This document shows, one piece after another, positions 1-8,706 of a DNA stretch of 64,000 bases. The notes beneath the pieces are model-generated. The model did not search any database. It saw only the letters and a list, made by a program, of their open reading frames with translations, and had not been told where the DNA came from. How positions within the stretch are numbered: the stretch's first letter is position 1; each line of letters begins with the position of its first letter. The position numbers and the translations under genes are program-made. The DNA comes from Methylocystis bryophila (GTDB lineage Bacteria; Pseudomonadota; Alphaproteobacteria; Rhizobiales; Beijerinckiaceae): the NCBI RefSeq assembly GCF_027925445.1, contig NZ_AP027149.1:124001-188000 (forward strand), in the 5' to 3' direction.

Positions 1-977
1 CCATCACCAAGCCCGGATCCTGGTCGAACGCGGGCTACAGGGCCGACTTCAGCGGCAATGTCTTGCGCGTCGGCGTAAACTATCACTTCGGCAGAGATTC
101 CGCCGATCCGGTGGCGCCCGGCGCGCCGCTTCTCGCCGCGGGTCTGCCCTCGACGAAAGGAGCGCCCGCGTCCGCGCCTCTGCCGCCTCAGTGGCACGGC
201 CTCTACGCCGGCTTGAATGCGGGCGCCCGTATCGCCGGCGACGACGCGGTGAGCCACACGACCTACGCCACCGGCCCCGGCTTCGACGCCGGCACGGTCC
301 TCGCCGGAACCTATCCCGTCAGGTTCTATAACGGCTCTGGCTTCATCGGCGGAGCGCAGGCCGGCTACAACTATCAGCTCGCTCTCGGCAAAGGCATGAA
401 AGATCTGGTGCTGGGCGTCGAGACGGATATTCAGGGTCTCACAGCCTCGGACAGCGAATACGCCTCCAATCTGGCGTTGAGCTATCTGTCCCCCGGCGGC
501 CACGTTTTCACGGGGACCAATTTCAACCGGAGCATCGACTACTTGGGCACGCTGCGCGGTCGTGTCGGCCTCGTGCTGAAACCGACTGTGCTCGCTTATG
601 TGACCGGCGGCTTGGCCTATGGCGGCGTGAGCTTCAGCAGTCGGGGGATGAGCGACGTCATGACGGCGACGAGCGCCCTGGCGGGCGTCGGCTTTGGGGG
701 CTCGAGCCTGTCGGACACGAAGGCCGGCTACGCGCTCGGCGGCGGCGTCGAGTGGGCGTTCCTGCCCAACTGGAGCCTCAAGGCCGAATATCTCTATTAC
801 AACCTCGGCACGTACACGAGCCACGCGCCGCATCTCGAGATGTTGCTGGCGACCGGAGCGGCCGCTTCGAACACTGCAGGAGTTGATAGCCTCACTTTCG
901 ACGGTCACGTGCTCCGCACCGGCGTGAACTATCACTTCAACGGCTTCGCGGCGGAGCCCGTGCTCGCCAAATACTGA
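1..977 (+). CDS. Outer-membrane beta-barrel protein, 5'-truncated by window edge (tandem barrels)
   Basis: The reading frame is open from base 3, so the gene starts before the window. The part seen first ends in a typical terminal barrel strand (NVLRVGVNYHF). A Pro/Ala-rich linker of about 35 residues follows, then a complete second barrel that opens with WHGLYAGLNAGA and closes with HVLRTGVNYHF. This is the Omp25/Opa-like (outer-membrane immunogenic protein) family of alphaproteobacteria, which normally carries one barrel per polypeptide. The second barrel is rich in Gly and aromatic residues with alternating strand patterns. Role: an outer-membrane protein with no assignable substrate. The tandem arrangement is read directly from the sequence. 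The family assignment comes from known motifs. Confidence 0.8.
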   Translation, partial: ITKPGSWSNAGYRADFSGNVLRVGVNYHFGRDSADPVAPGAPLLAAGLPSTKGAPASAPLPPQWHGLYAGLNAGARIAGDDAVSHTTYATGPGFDAGTVLAGTYPVRFYNGSGFIGGAQAGYNYQLALGKGMKDLVLGVETDIQGLTASDSEYASNLALSYLSPGGHVFTGTNFNRSIDYLGTLRGRVGLVLKPTVLAYVTGGLAYGGVSFSSRGMSDVMTATSALAGVGFGGSSLSDTKAGYALGGGVEWAFLPNWSLKAEYLYYNLGTYTSHAPHLEMLLATGAAASNTAGVDSLTFDGHVLRTGVNYHFNGFAAEPVLAKY

Positions 978-1372
978 CCGAGGCCGCATCTCTCTCGAGG
1001 ATCGGCTCACATACGACCGGGGGGGCGCGCGGCGTCCCCCGGTTCGTTTTCGAATTGGCGCGCGCAGCAGCGGGGCGCGGCCCTCCCCTCCCCGCTCCGC
1101 CGTTTAGACCACTCTTTTGTAGCTCGGCATGTCCGTCCGGATGCTGGCGGCGCTCGCGCGTTTCCCGCGCGAACGGAATCGTTCGCGCGGGAAACGCGCC
1201 AAGTCATAAGACAAGCATGTCATGACCGGAGTAACGCTTCGCACTTTTCCGTGACGTGCTCTAGGCTTTCACTAAACGAGAATTTAGTTCCGGATGTCGC
1301 GTCGGCAGGCTAGACCAGCCTTGCCCGCCATGGTTCGGGACGCGGTCGGACCGCCACGGAGTTCATCGCAGC
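978..1372. other. Intergenic region before the RND efflux operon
   Basis: No convincing gene is present. The first part, near 1015-1040, is a G/C-rich inverted segment. From 1157 it holds a copy of the dispersed palindromic repeat described separately. The remaining 110 bases before the permease start must contain the operon promoter, but no clear -35/-10 pair was recognised. Confidence 0.5.
1157..1264 (-). repeat. Dispersed palindromic repeat, family A, copy 1
   Basis: The element contains an inverted repeat (GTTTCCCGCGCGAACG against its complement), the conserved CGCGCCAAGTCA segment, then AGCATGTCATGACCGGA and CGCTTCGCACTTTTCCGTGAC, ending in TGCTCTAG. Read on the minus strand it matches the copy at 7826-7943 over most of its length, with substitutions. 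The copy near 54788-54897 shares the same order of blocks. Confidence 0.8.
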
Positions 1373-4300
1373 ATGATCGGCATTGTCCGGATCGCCCTAC
1401 AACGTCCGTACACTTTCGTTGTCATGGCGATGCTGATCCTGATTTTCGGGGTCAAGGCGTGGTTCCAGACGCCGACCGATATTTTTCCCAACATCGGCAT
1501 TCCCGTCATCAGCGTGGTGTGGACCTATAACGGCCTGCCGCCGGACGACATGTCGGGACGCATTGTCTATTTTTACGAGCGCACGCTGACGGCGCAGGTC
1601 AACGACATCGAGCACATCGAGTCGCAGTCCCTGCCGGGCTACGGGGTCGTCAAGGTCTACTTCCAGCCCAACGTCAAAATCGATTTCGCCATCGCGCAGG
1701 TGACGGCGGCCTCGCAGACGGTGCTCAAATTCCTGCCTGCCGGCGTGACCCCGCCCTATGTGCTGAGCTTCAATGCGTCGAGCGTGCCGGTGATCCAGCT
1801 CGCATTATCGAGCGACACGGCCTCCGACATCGAGCTCTTCGATTACGCGCAAAACTTCATCCGGCCGCAGCTTGCGACCGTAGCCGGCGCCGCCATCCCA
1901 TCGCCCTATGGCGGTAAGGTGCGGCAGGTGCAGGTCGAGATCGATCCGGCGAAGCTGCGCCGATACGGCCTTTCGGCCCAAGACGTCGGCGCGGCGCTCG
2001 CGCAGCAGAACCTCATCACTCCCGTCGGCACGCAAAAGATCGGCGACTACGAATATATCGTCAATCTCAACGTGTCGCCCAGGGAGATCGCCGAGCTCAA
2101 CGATCTGCCGATCAAGAGCGTCGGCGGAACCATCGTTTATATGCGCGATGTGGCCTATGCGCATGATTCGGCCCCGCCGCAGACCAATATCGTCCGCGTC
2201 AACGGACGCAACGCCGTGCTCATGACGATTCAGAAAATCGGCGCGGTCTCGACCCTTGACGTCATCGAGGGCGTCAAGACGCAATTGCCGAAGATCAAGG
2301 CCGGTCTGCCCGAGGGGCTCGATCTCGTCGCCGTCGGAGACCAGTCGCCCTTTGTTCAGGCCGCCGTCACGAGCGTGCTGCGCGAGGCCCTCATCGCCGC
2401 CACCTTGACCGGCCTCATGATCCTGCTCTTCCTCGGCAGTTGGCGCTCGACGGTCATCATCAGCATCTCGATTCCGCTGTCGATCCTGACCGCCATCGCC
2501 GTGCTTTCGGCCCTTGGCGAGAGCATCAACGTCATGACCCTGGGCGGCTTGGCGCTCGCGGTCGGAATCCTGGTGGACGACGCCACGGTGACGATCGAGA
2601 ATATCGACCGTCATCTTGAAGACGGAGAGGAGATCGTCGAGGCGATCATGAACGGCGCCAGCGAGATCATGATCCCGGCGACCGTCTCCATCCTCGCCAT
2701 CTCGATCGTGTTTCTCCCGACCTTCTCGCTGGGCGGCGTGGCGGGCTATCTTTTTCGTCCCATGTCCGAGGCCGTGATCATTTCTCTAATAGCTTCCTAT
2801 GTGCTGACCTACACGGTGGTCCCCACGCTGGCTCGCCACCTCTTAGGCAAGCAGTTCGTCCACGGCGTGGAGTCGGAAGCGGTGGAGGCTTCCGAGCTGC
2901 AAAGCCCCAATCCCTTTGTCAGGTTTCAGCGCGGTTTCATGCATCGATTCGAGCGCGCGCGCGAGGGCTATCGCGAGCTTCTGGAGCGCGCGCTGACAAG
3001 GCCATGGCCCTTCGTCGTTGGCCTGCTCGGCGCCGTCGTGCTCTCCTTCGGTCTCGCGCCCTTCCTCGGCGAGAATTTTTTCCCGTCGGTCGAGTCGACA
3101 CAGATCAAGCTGCATCTTCGCGCGCCCATCGGCACCCGCATCGAGAATGTTGCGATTCTTTGCGACGATGTAGACACCGCGATCCGGCGCCTCATTCCCG
3201 CTTCGGCGCTCGCCTCGATCGTCGACAACATCGGGCTGCCGATCAGCGGCATTAATCTCGCTTACAGCAATTCCGGCACGATCGGCGTCGTCGATGCAGA
3301 TTTGTTGATCACGCTGAAGGAGGGCGAGGAAAGCCATACGCACGAGTATGTGCAGACCATGCGGGAGAAGCTGCCGCAGCTCTTCCCGGGCGCCACCTTC
3401 GCCTTCCTGCCCGCCGACATCGTCACGCAAATTCTGAATTTCGGGCTCCCTTCGCCAATCGACGTGCAGGTCATGGGCAATCAGAGAGAGGCCAATCGCG
3501 CTTTTGCGATGAAGCTCTACAAGGAGATCGCTAACGTGCCCGGCGTGGCCGACGCCCGCATTCAACAAGCCTTCAACGCGCCAACCTTGCAAGTGGACGT
3601 GAACCGCTCCTTCGCGATCGACGTGGGTCTCAATCAAAAAGACGTGGCGAACGCGATGCAAAACACGCTCGCCGGCAGTTTCCAGACCGCGCCGACCTTT
3701 TGGCTCAACCACAAGAACGGCGTGTCCTATCCGATCGTCGTGCAGGCGCCGCAATATTGGGTCGACACGATGCCCTCGCTCGTCAACATGCCGCTCACGT
3801 CCTCGGGGGAGTTCCAGGTCCTCGGCGGGATCGCCTCCATCTCACGTCAGCGAACGGACGCGGTCGTCTCGCATTACGACGTGCAGCCCGTCGTGGATAT
3901 CTATGCGACAAACCACGCGCGCGATCTCGGCGCTGTCGCGAGCGACATCGACGCGATTCTCAAGAGCCACGCAAGCGAGGCGCCGCGCGGGTCGACCATC
4001 GTGCTGAGAGGGCAAGTGCTGACGATGACGAGCGCCTACATACAACTCTTCGGGGGCCTCGCGCTTGCCGTGATATTGATTTATCTGCTCATCGTCGTCA
4101 ATTTCCAGTCGTGGCTCGACCCTTTTGTGATCGTTACGGCGCTGCCGACTGCGCTGGCCGGCATCGCCTGGATGCTATTCCTGAGCTTCACAACTCTGTC
4201 TGTGCCGGCGTTGCTCGGCGCCATCATGTGCATGGGCGTCGCGACCGCCAACAGCATTCTGGTCGTGAGCTTCGCCCGCGAGCAGCTCGCAGAAGGCGCC

Positions 4301-4543
4301 GACCCGCACCACGCCGCGCTCCAAGCCGGCTACATGCGATTCCGCCCTGTGCTCATGACGGCGCTCGCCATGATCCTCGGCATGCTGCCCATGGCGCTTA
4401 GCGCCGAGCAGAACGCGCCGCTTGGCCGCGCGGTCATCGGCGGACTATCCTGCGCCACAGTCGCCACGCTGTTTTTCGTGCCAGTCGTGTTCAAGCTCGT
4501 CCATTCGCGGAAAGCGCGGCTGGAAGAATCGTCGAGCGTCTGA
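1373..4543 (+). CDS. RND efflux transporter permease subunit
   Basis: An inner-membrane proton-driven efflux pump of 1056 residues, the usual length for the AcrB/MdtB superfamily. It has an N-terminal membrane helix (about residues 10-30), a first periplasmic porter loop, a block of helices from about 330 to 490, a second loop, and helices from about 870 to 1035. The TM4 proton-relay pair is present (GILVDDATVTIENI). The TM10 position that is lysine in AcrB (SAKNAIL) reads VATANSIL, so the relay Lys is replaced by Thr. It is first in an operon, 16 bases ahead of the adaptor gene. The substrate cannot be told from sequence, and no heavy-metal (CzcA) signature was noticed. Confidence 0.9.
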   Translation: MIGIVRIALQRPYTFVVMAMLILIFGVKAWFQTPTDIFPNIGIPVISVVWTYNGLPPDDMSGRIVYFYERTLTAQVNDIEHIESQSLPGYGVVKVYFQPNVKIDFAIAQVTAASQTVLKFLPAGVTPPYVLSFNASSVPVIQLALSSDTASDIELFDYAQNFIRPQLATVAGAAIPSPYGGKVRQVQVEIDPAKLRRYGLSAQDVGAALAQQNLITPVGTQKIGDYEYIVNLNVSPREIAELNDLPIKSVGGTIVYMRDVAYAHDSAPPQTNIVRVNGRNAVLMTIQKIGAVSTLDVIEGVKTQLPKIKAGLPEGLDLVAVGDQSPFVQAAVTSVLREALIAATLTGLMILLFLGSWRSTVIISISIPLSILTAIAVLSALGESINVMTLGGLALAVGILVDDATVTIENIDRHLEDGEEIVEAIMNGASEIMIPATVSILAISIVFLPTFSLGGVAGYLFRPMSEAVIISLIASYVLTYTVVPTLARHLLGKQFVHGVESEAVEASELQSPNPFVRFQRGFMHRFERAREGYRELLERALTRPWPFVVGLLGAVVLSFGLAPFLGENFFPSVESTQIKLHLRAPIGTRIENVAILCDDVDTAIRRLIPASALASIVDNIGLPISGINLAYSNSGTIGVVDADLLITLKEGEESHTHEYVQTMREKLPQLFPGATFAFLPADIVTQILNFGLPSPIDVQVMGNQREANRAFAMKLYKEIANVPGVADARIQQAFNAPTLQVDVNRSFAIDVGLNQKDVANAMQNTLAGSFQTAPTFWLNHKNGVSYPIVVQAPQYWVDTMPSLVNMPLTSSGEFQVLGGIASISRQRTDAVVSHYDVQPVVDIYATNHARDLGAVASDIDAILKSHASEAPRGSTIVLRGQVLTMTSAYIQLFGGLALAVILIYLLIVVNFQSWLDPFVIVTALPTALAGIAWMLFLSFTTLSVPALLGAIMCMGVATANSILVVSFAREQLAEGADPHHAALQAGYMRFRPVLMTALAMILGMLPMALSAEQNAPLGRAVIGGLSCATVATLFFVPVVFKLVHSRKARLEESSSV

Positions 4544-4559
4544 TGTTGAGGTGCATCCC

Positions 4560-5738
4560 ATGACGACGACAGAAAAGCAGAGCGAGAAGACAGCGCCGCG
4601 CGGATCCCGGCGCCGCTTCGCCCTTGCCGCTCTCGTTGCGCTGGCGCTGGCGGCGGCAGGCATTTTCGTGCGCAGCAAAGACTTCAAAGAGCTCGCCGAA
4701 GCGACGAAGCAAGGCGCAATCCCGACGGTCGCGGTCGTCACGCCGCAGCCGGGGCCCGCCGTCGAGGAGATCATCCTGCCCGGCAACGTCCAATCCTTCT
4801 TCGACGCGCGCATTCGCGCGCGGGTGCAGGGCTTCGTCCGCGACTGGAAATACGATATCGGCGCCAGGGTAAAGGCCGGCGATGTGCTTGCGACCGTCGA
4901 GGCTCCCGAGCTCGACCAGCAGCTGCAGCAGGCGAAGGGCGAGTTCTCTCGGGAGGAGGCGGAGCTTGCGCTCGCGAAGCTCACCTCCAAACGCTGGTCG
5001 GCGCTGCGCGCTTCTACCGCCGTCTCGCAGCAGAGCGCCGACGAGAAGAGCGGCGACTACCAAGCCAAGCAGGCCGCGGTGGAGGCCGCGCGCGCCAATG
5101 TCGAACGACTCCGCGCGCTGACAAGCTATCTGCAGATCACGGCGCCTTTCGCCGGCGTGGTCACGGCCCGCAACGTCGATATCGGCGCGCTCGTGGGTCC
5201 CGACAGCAAGACGGAGCTTTTCTCCGTCGCCGACATCCATCAGGTCCGAATCTATGTCGGCGTGCCTCAGGCTTTCGCGGCGTCGATTCAACCCGCCATG
5301 ACCGCCGAATTGAAGCTGGCGCAATTTCCCGCGCGGCTGTTCACGGCCAAGGTGCTGACGACCTCCAACGCCATCGCGGAAAACTCGCGCTCCCTGCTCG
5401 TCCAGCTTGTCGCCGATAATCCTGAAGGGCTGCTGCTGCCAGGATCTTATGCCGAGGTTCATTTCAAGCTGCCCGGACGCTCCGGCGTCAGGCGCATTCC
5501 CGCCTCTGGCGTCTTCTTTCAGAGGAACGCGCTGGCGGCCGCCACGGTGGGCGCCGACGGCAAGGTGACGATCAAGCCGATCACAATCGTGCGCGATCTC
5601 GGCGCAACAATCGAAATCTCCTCGGGGCCTTCGCTCGGCGACCGCGTGATCCTCAACCCGCTGCAGACCTTGAACGACGGCGACGTGGTGCGAATCGTCC
5701 CATCGCAGGCTGTCGCCAAGGCGGGGGCCAAGGAGTGA
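4560..5738 (+). CDS. Efflux RND transporter periplasmic adaptor subunit
   Basis: A membrane-fusion protein of 392 residues that bridges the permease at 1373 and the outer-membrane factor at 5735. The ATG at 4560 is chosen because GAGGTG lies about 8 bases upstream. An in-frame extension to 4422 would overlap the permease. It has a basic N-terminus, one membrane anchor (RRRFALAALVALALAAAG), a lipoyl-like half motif (GARVKAGDVLATVEAPELDQ), an alpha-helical hairpin at about 115-180 rich in Ala/Glu/Gln, the returning lipoyl half (ITAPFAGVVTARNVDIGALV), and beta-barrel and membrane-proximal domains. The stop codon overlaps the next start (GTGA), which suggests translational coupling. Confidence 0.9.
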   Translation: MTTTEKQSEKTAPRGSRRRFALAALVALALAAAGIFVRSKDFKELAEATKQGAIPTVAVVTPQPGPAVEEIILPGNVQSFFDARIRARVQGFVRDWKYDIGARVKAGDVLATVEAPELDQQLQQAKGEFSREEAELALAKLTSKRWSALRASTAVSQQSADEKSGDYQAKQAAVEAARANVERLRALTSYLQITAPFAGVVTARNVDIGALVGPDSKTELFSVADIHQVRIYVGVPQAFAASIQPAMTAELKLAQFPARLFTAKVLTTSNAIAENSRSLLVQLVADNPEGLLLPGSYAEVHFKLPGRSGVRRIPASGVFFQRNALAAATVGADGKVTIKPITIVRDLGATIEISSGPSLGDRVILNPLQTLNDGDVVRIVPSQAVAKAGAKE

Positions 5739-7348
5739 AACCCGCTGCGCAAGAGCCGACAGACGCGCCTGCTTCACGCGAGAAACCGTTCTCCACTTTT
5801 TCGCATCGCGCTCTAGCGCGCTTTCGCCGCCTTCTGTTTCTGGTCGTTCCTCTCCTGCTCTCCGGCTGCAATTTTGCTCCCTCCTACACGCCGCCGCCGG
5901 TCGAGGTTCCCGTCAAATATAAAGAGGGCGGAAAGGGAGGCGGCAGCTGGCAGGAAGCGCGTCCGCGCGACGATCTGCCCCGGGGCCCGTGGTGGCGCGC
6001 GCTCGGCGATCATCTGCTCGACGCGCTCGAGGAGCAGGTGGACGCCGCCAATCCCAATCTGGCGGCGGCGGTCGCCTCCTTCGCCCAGGCGCGAGCCTAT
6101 TCGGCCAAGGCGACCTCCGCGCTGATGCCGCACGTCGATCTCAACAACAGCCTCACGGCCAACAAGGAATCGCAACACCGCCCCTTTCGCAAATCCAACA
6201 GGGCCTTCACCCCACAGGGTTATTTCAACGAGCTGACCGACAACCGGCCGCTCAACGAGCCGGACCATTACGGCAACAATCTGCTGACGCTTCAGTCGTC
6301 TTATGAAGTCGACCTATGGGGCCGCGTGCGCAACGCCGTCGACGCCAGCGTCGCCAACAGCGAAAGCGCCGCCGCCGAGCTCGAGTCCGTGCGCCTCAGC
6401 CTGCAGGCCGAGCTCGCTCGCGACTATGTCGCTCTGCGCGGTCTGGATTCAGAGATCAAGCTTCTCGAAGACACGGTGCGGGCCTATACGCAGGCCTTCG
6501 TCTTGGCGAAGACGCTCGTTAACGGGAAGATCGGCGCGCCGGCGGATGAGCCGCGGGCGCAAGCCCAGCTCGAATACACCCGCGCGCAATTGCTCGACAT
6601 CAAATCGCGCCGGGCGCTTCTTGAACACGCGATCGCCTCGCTCATCGGCAAGCCGGCCTCGTCCTTCACGATCCCGCCAGCCTCGCTCTCCGTCTTCGCG
6701 CCGAAGATTCCGCCGGGGGTCCCGCTCGATCTTCTCGAACGCCGTCCCGACATCGCCGCTGTCGAACGCCAGGTCGCCGCCGCCAACGCCGAGATCGGCG
6801 TCGCCAAAGCGGCGTTCTTCCCGCGCGTGACGATCAACCTTATGGGGGGCACGCAGGACACCGGGCTGAGCCTGTTCAACTTCCGTAACAGTATCTGGAC
6901 CCTGGGACCCGCGATCACGCTGCCGATCTTCGATGCAGGCCTGCGCGCCGCCGATCTCGCCCGCGCCGACGCCGCCTATCTCGAAATGGCCGCCCGTTAT
7001 CGCGCCACTGTCCTTTTGGCCTATCAGGAGGTCGAGGACTCGCTTTCCAACTTGCACTGGCTCGCCGGGGAGCAGCGAAGCCTGGACTCGGCGTCGAACG
7101 CGGCGCAAAAGGTGCTGGATATCTCGCTCACGCTCTATCGCGACGGCGCGACCAATTATCTCGATGTCGTCATTGCGCAGACCACGCTGCTCGAGGCGCA
7201 ACGCGCCGCGCTGGAGGTGCGGACGCGCAGGCTCGAGGCGAACGTCGCGCTGATCGTGGCGTTAGGCGGCGGCTGGTCTGTCGCGAGTCCAGCGCTCGCG
7301 GAGCGGGCCGTCGTCCAAGTCAACGAGCCGGCACATGACGGAAACTAG
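5735..7348 (+). CDS. Outer-membrane efflux lipoprotein, NodT/OprM type
   Basis: The outer-membrane exit duct of the tripartite pump, 537 residues. The GTG start overlaps the adaptor stop by four bases. A hydrophobic segment ends in a lipobox (LLLSGC), so the protein should be lipidated. TolC-type internal duplication is seen in the two long helical/barrel halves, including LLERRPDIAAVERQVAAANA and the YQEVEDSLSNL segment. The first 30 or so residues before the signal helix are unusual: bases 5780-5822 there match the dispersed palindromic repeats of this genome (GAGAAACCG...TTTTTCGCATCGCGCTCTAG). The N-terminal extension therefore looks derived from a repeat element. Confidence 0.88.
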   Translation: MKPAAQEPTDAPASREKPFSTFSHRALARFRRLLFLVVPLLLSGCNFAPSYTPPPVEVPVKYKEGGKGGGSWQEARPRDDLPRGPWWRALGDHLLDALEEQVDAANPNLAAAVASFAQARAYSAKATSALMPHVDLNNSLTANKESQHRPFRKSNRAFTPQGYFNELTDNRPLNEPDHYGNNLLTLQSSYEVDLWGRVRNAVDASVANSESAAAELESVRLSLQAELARDYVALRGLDSEIKLLEDTVRAYTQAFVLAKTLVNGKIGAPADEPRAQAQLEYTRAQLLDIKSRRALLEHAIASLIGKPASSFTIPPASLSVFAPKIPPGVPLDLLERRPDIAAVERQVAAANAEIGVAKAAFFPRVTINLMGGTQDTGLSLFNFRNSIWTLGPAITLPIFDAGLRAADLARADAAYLEMAARYRATVLLAYQEVEDSLSNLHWLAGEQRSLDSASNAAQKVLDISLTLYRDGATNYLDVVIAQTTLLEAQRAALEVRTRRLEANVALIVALGGGWSVASPALAERAVVQVNEPAHDGN

Positions 7349-7769
7349 GCCCGAAAGATCCCGCTGCGGCGATTGCGCTCATTGGCAACGCGTGACCGCG
7401 CATGTCGGCGCGTGTCGGCTGCGGGCGCCGCCGCCGGGCGAAAATCGCGACGAGGTAGCGCATTGGGCGCAGACCTTTCATGAGGATTTTTGCGCAGAAT
7501 GGCGCGCCTCCGACGGCACGCCTCCGTCGATGACGCTCTGCAAGCATTGCGCCTACTGGTCTTTCCGCAAGGGAGGCCTCACGCCCGTGGACCGGCGCGA
7601 CCAGCTAGCCAAATGGTGGGAGCAGGCGGGCCATTGCCAGCGCCACGCTCCTCTGCCGTCGGACATCCCTGGCCACAGCGCCCACTGGCGGGCGACGAAC
7701 CGCGAAGATGGCTGTTTCGAGGGGAAGCCCCGCGCTGCGCAGGCCCAGCCGCCGGGTCCCCAAAAATAA
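7335..7769 (+). CDS. Cys-rich protein with duplicated CxxC module, unknown function
   Basis: A protein of 144 residues overlapping the end of the efflux gene by 14 bases, so probably part of that transcript. It has two similar halves. Each begins with CxxCAxW (CGDCAHW, then CKHCAYW), followed by a Cys near APLP/APPP-type residues, a conserved HW or similar, and a final Cys before an acidic or aromatic end (DFCAEW, DGCFEG). Eight cysteines with this spacing suggest two metal-binding or Fe-S modules. No signal peptide is seen, so it is probably cytoplasmic. I do not recognise a named family. Linkage to the pump suggests, but does not show, a redox or metal-sensing role. Confidence 0.7.
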   Translation: MTETRPERSRCGDCAHWQRVTAHVGACRLRAPPPGENRDEVAHWAQTFHEDFCAEWRASDGTPPSMTLCKHCAYWSFRKGGLTPVDRRDQLAKWWEQAGHCQRHAPLPSDIPGHSAHWRATNREDGCFEGKPRAAQAQPPGPQK

Positions 7770-7825
7770 TACTTCAAGCTTCGAAGTGGCGCGCGGCGCG
7801 ACCTTCGTGTTAAAAGTTTCTACGA

Positions 7826-7943
7826 CTAGAGCATGTCACGGAAAAGTGCGAAGCGGTTTTCCGGTCATGACATGCTCTAACTTTCTGACTTGGCGCGATT
7901 CCTTATCGCTCGAACGATTCCGTTCGAGCGGGAAACGCGCTAG
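7826..7943 (+). repeat. Dispersed palindromic repeat, family A, copy 2
   Basis: Begins CTAGAGCATGTCACGG, continues with AAAAGTGCGAAGCGGTTTTCCG and the near-palindromic return TCATGACATGCTCTAA. Then come TTGGCGCGATTCCTTATC and an inverted pair built on CGAACGATTCCGTTCGAG, ending GGGAAACGCGCTAG. It is the same modular element as at 1157-1264 (opposite strand) and 54788-54897. Confidence 0.85.
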
Positions 7944-8080
7944 CAACATATCTCAATGAAGTTCGCCAAGCTTTTACCGCGCCCATCACGTCGGAGGACT
8001 CGCCGAGCGGAAGCTTTCGGGCGGGCTGGGAGGCCTTCTTTGAATTCATGTGCGTCGCCGCCAACGACTTTGAGAATTAA
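7940..8080 (+). pseudogene. Possible 3' remnant of a disrupted gene
   Basis: Immediately after the repeat copy a frame without an ATG near its beginning encodes about 46 residues with protein-like composition (for example RAGWEAFFEFMCVAANDF) and stops at TAA 8078-8080. The frame runs back into the repeat and is closed by a stop at 7886. This looks like the C-terminal end of a gene whose 5' part was lost when the repeat was inserted or by deletion. It could also be chance open frame. The original function is unknown. Confidence 0.3.
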
Positions 8081-8155
8081 CGCAGGGCTCCCGCTGCAAC
8101 CCTTCCCAAGTTTCGCACGGTTTTCTGTCGCCGCCGAAGGTGAGGGGGAACTTCG

Positions 8156-8452
8156 GTGACCACCCGCGTGTTCGGCGGCGGCCTTCTCATTGCTGCGAAT
8201 TTGTTCGGCGCTCCTGCGACGGACGACCCCTCGTCGGGCTTCAATCATTGTGTGGCCCCCCGACCGCCCGACTGTGTCGATGCGCCTGCAACGTCCTACC
8301 CTACCGACGAATGCGAGCGCCGGGTCCGATCCTATGTTGCGAACGTGTTCCGCTATCGCGAATGTCTGGGAGCAGAGACCCAGCGCCAGGTTCGGCGCGC
8401 CAACGATACATTAGACAAATGGAAGCGCAGGCAATCCTACGAGCGACGATAG
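8156..8452 (+). CDS. Small secreted Cys-containing protein, unknown function
   Basis: A protein of 98 residues from a GTG start with a purine-rich site (GAGGGGG) 7 bases before it. It has a short hydrophobic N-terminal segment (about residues 6-22) that may act as a signal peptide, then four cysteines and a C-terminal basic helix containing YVANVFRYRECLGAE followed by TQRQVRRANDTLDKWKRR. Small exported proteins with a Cys-x-Tyr-Arg-Glu-Cys-Leu region and a basic helix are frequent in Rhizobiales, but their function is not known to me. It lies alone between the repeat region and the peptidase gene. Confidence 0.55.
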   Translation: MTTRVFGGGLLIAANLFGAPATDDPSSGFNHCVAPRPPDCVDAPATSYPTDECERRVRSYVANVFRYRECLGAETQRQVRRANDTLDKWKRRQSYERR

Positions 8453-8706
8453 CGATGACGCGCTTAGGTCGCGATCACGCTCACGGGAACACGGCGACCA
8501 TCGAATGACGTAAACTTTTGCCCCAGCAAAATGTTTCCGTTGCTGGCCCAGAGAGGGCGTCCGCAAAGAAGGAGACGTCTTTTTCTTCCTTGACCGAAGC
8601 CGGCCAAAACCGGGAACAAGTGAGCCGCCTGCGCGTTAGAAGGGGTCCTGCTTGCAGCGATGCTTGCGGCAAGGAATCACGACCCCGCGAAGCCAACGGC
8701 TGCCCC

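Noticed and set aside
1805..3754. Long minus-strand frames opposite the RND permease
   Set aside because: Shadows of the strong plus-strand permease; Asp/Arg/His-rich composition typical of antisense.
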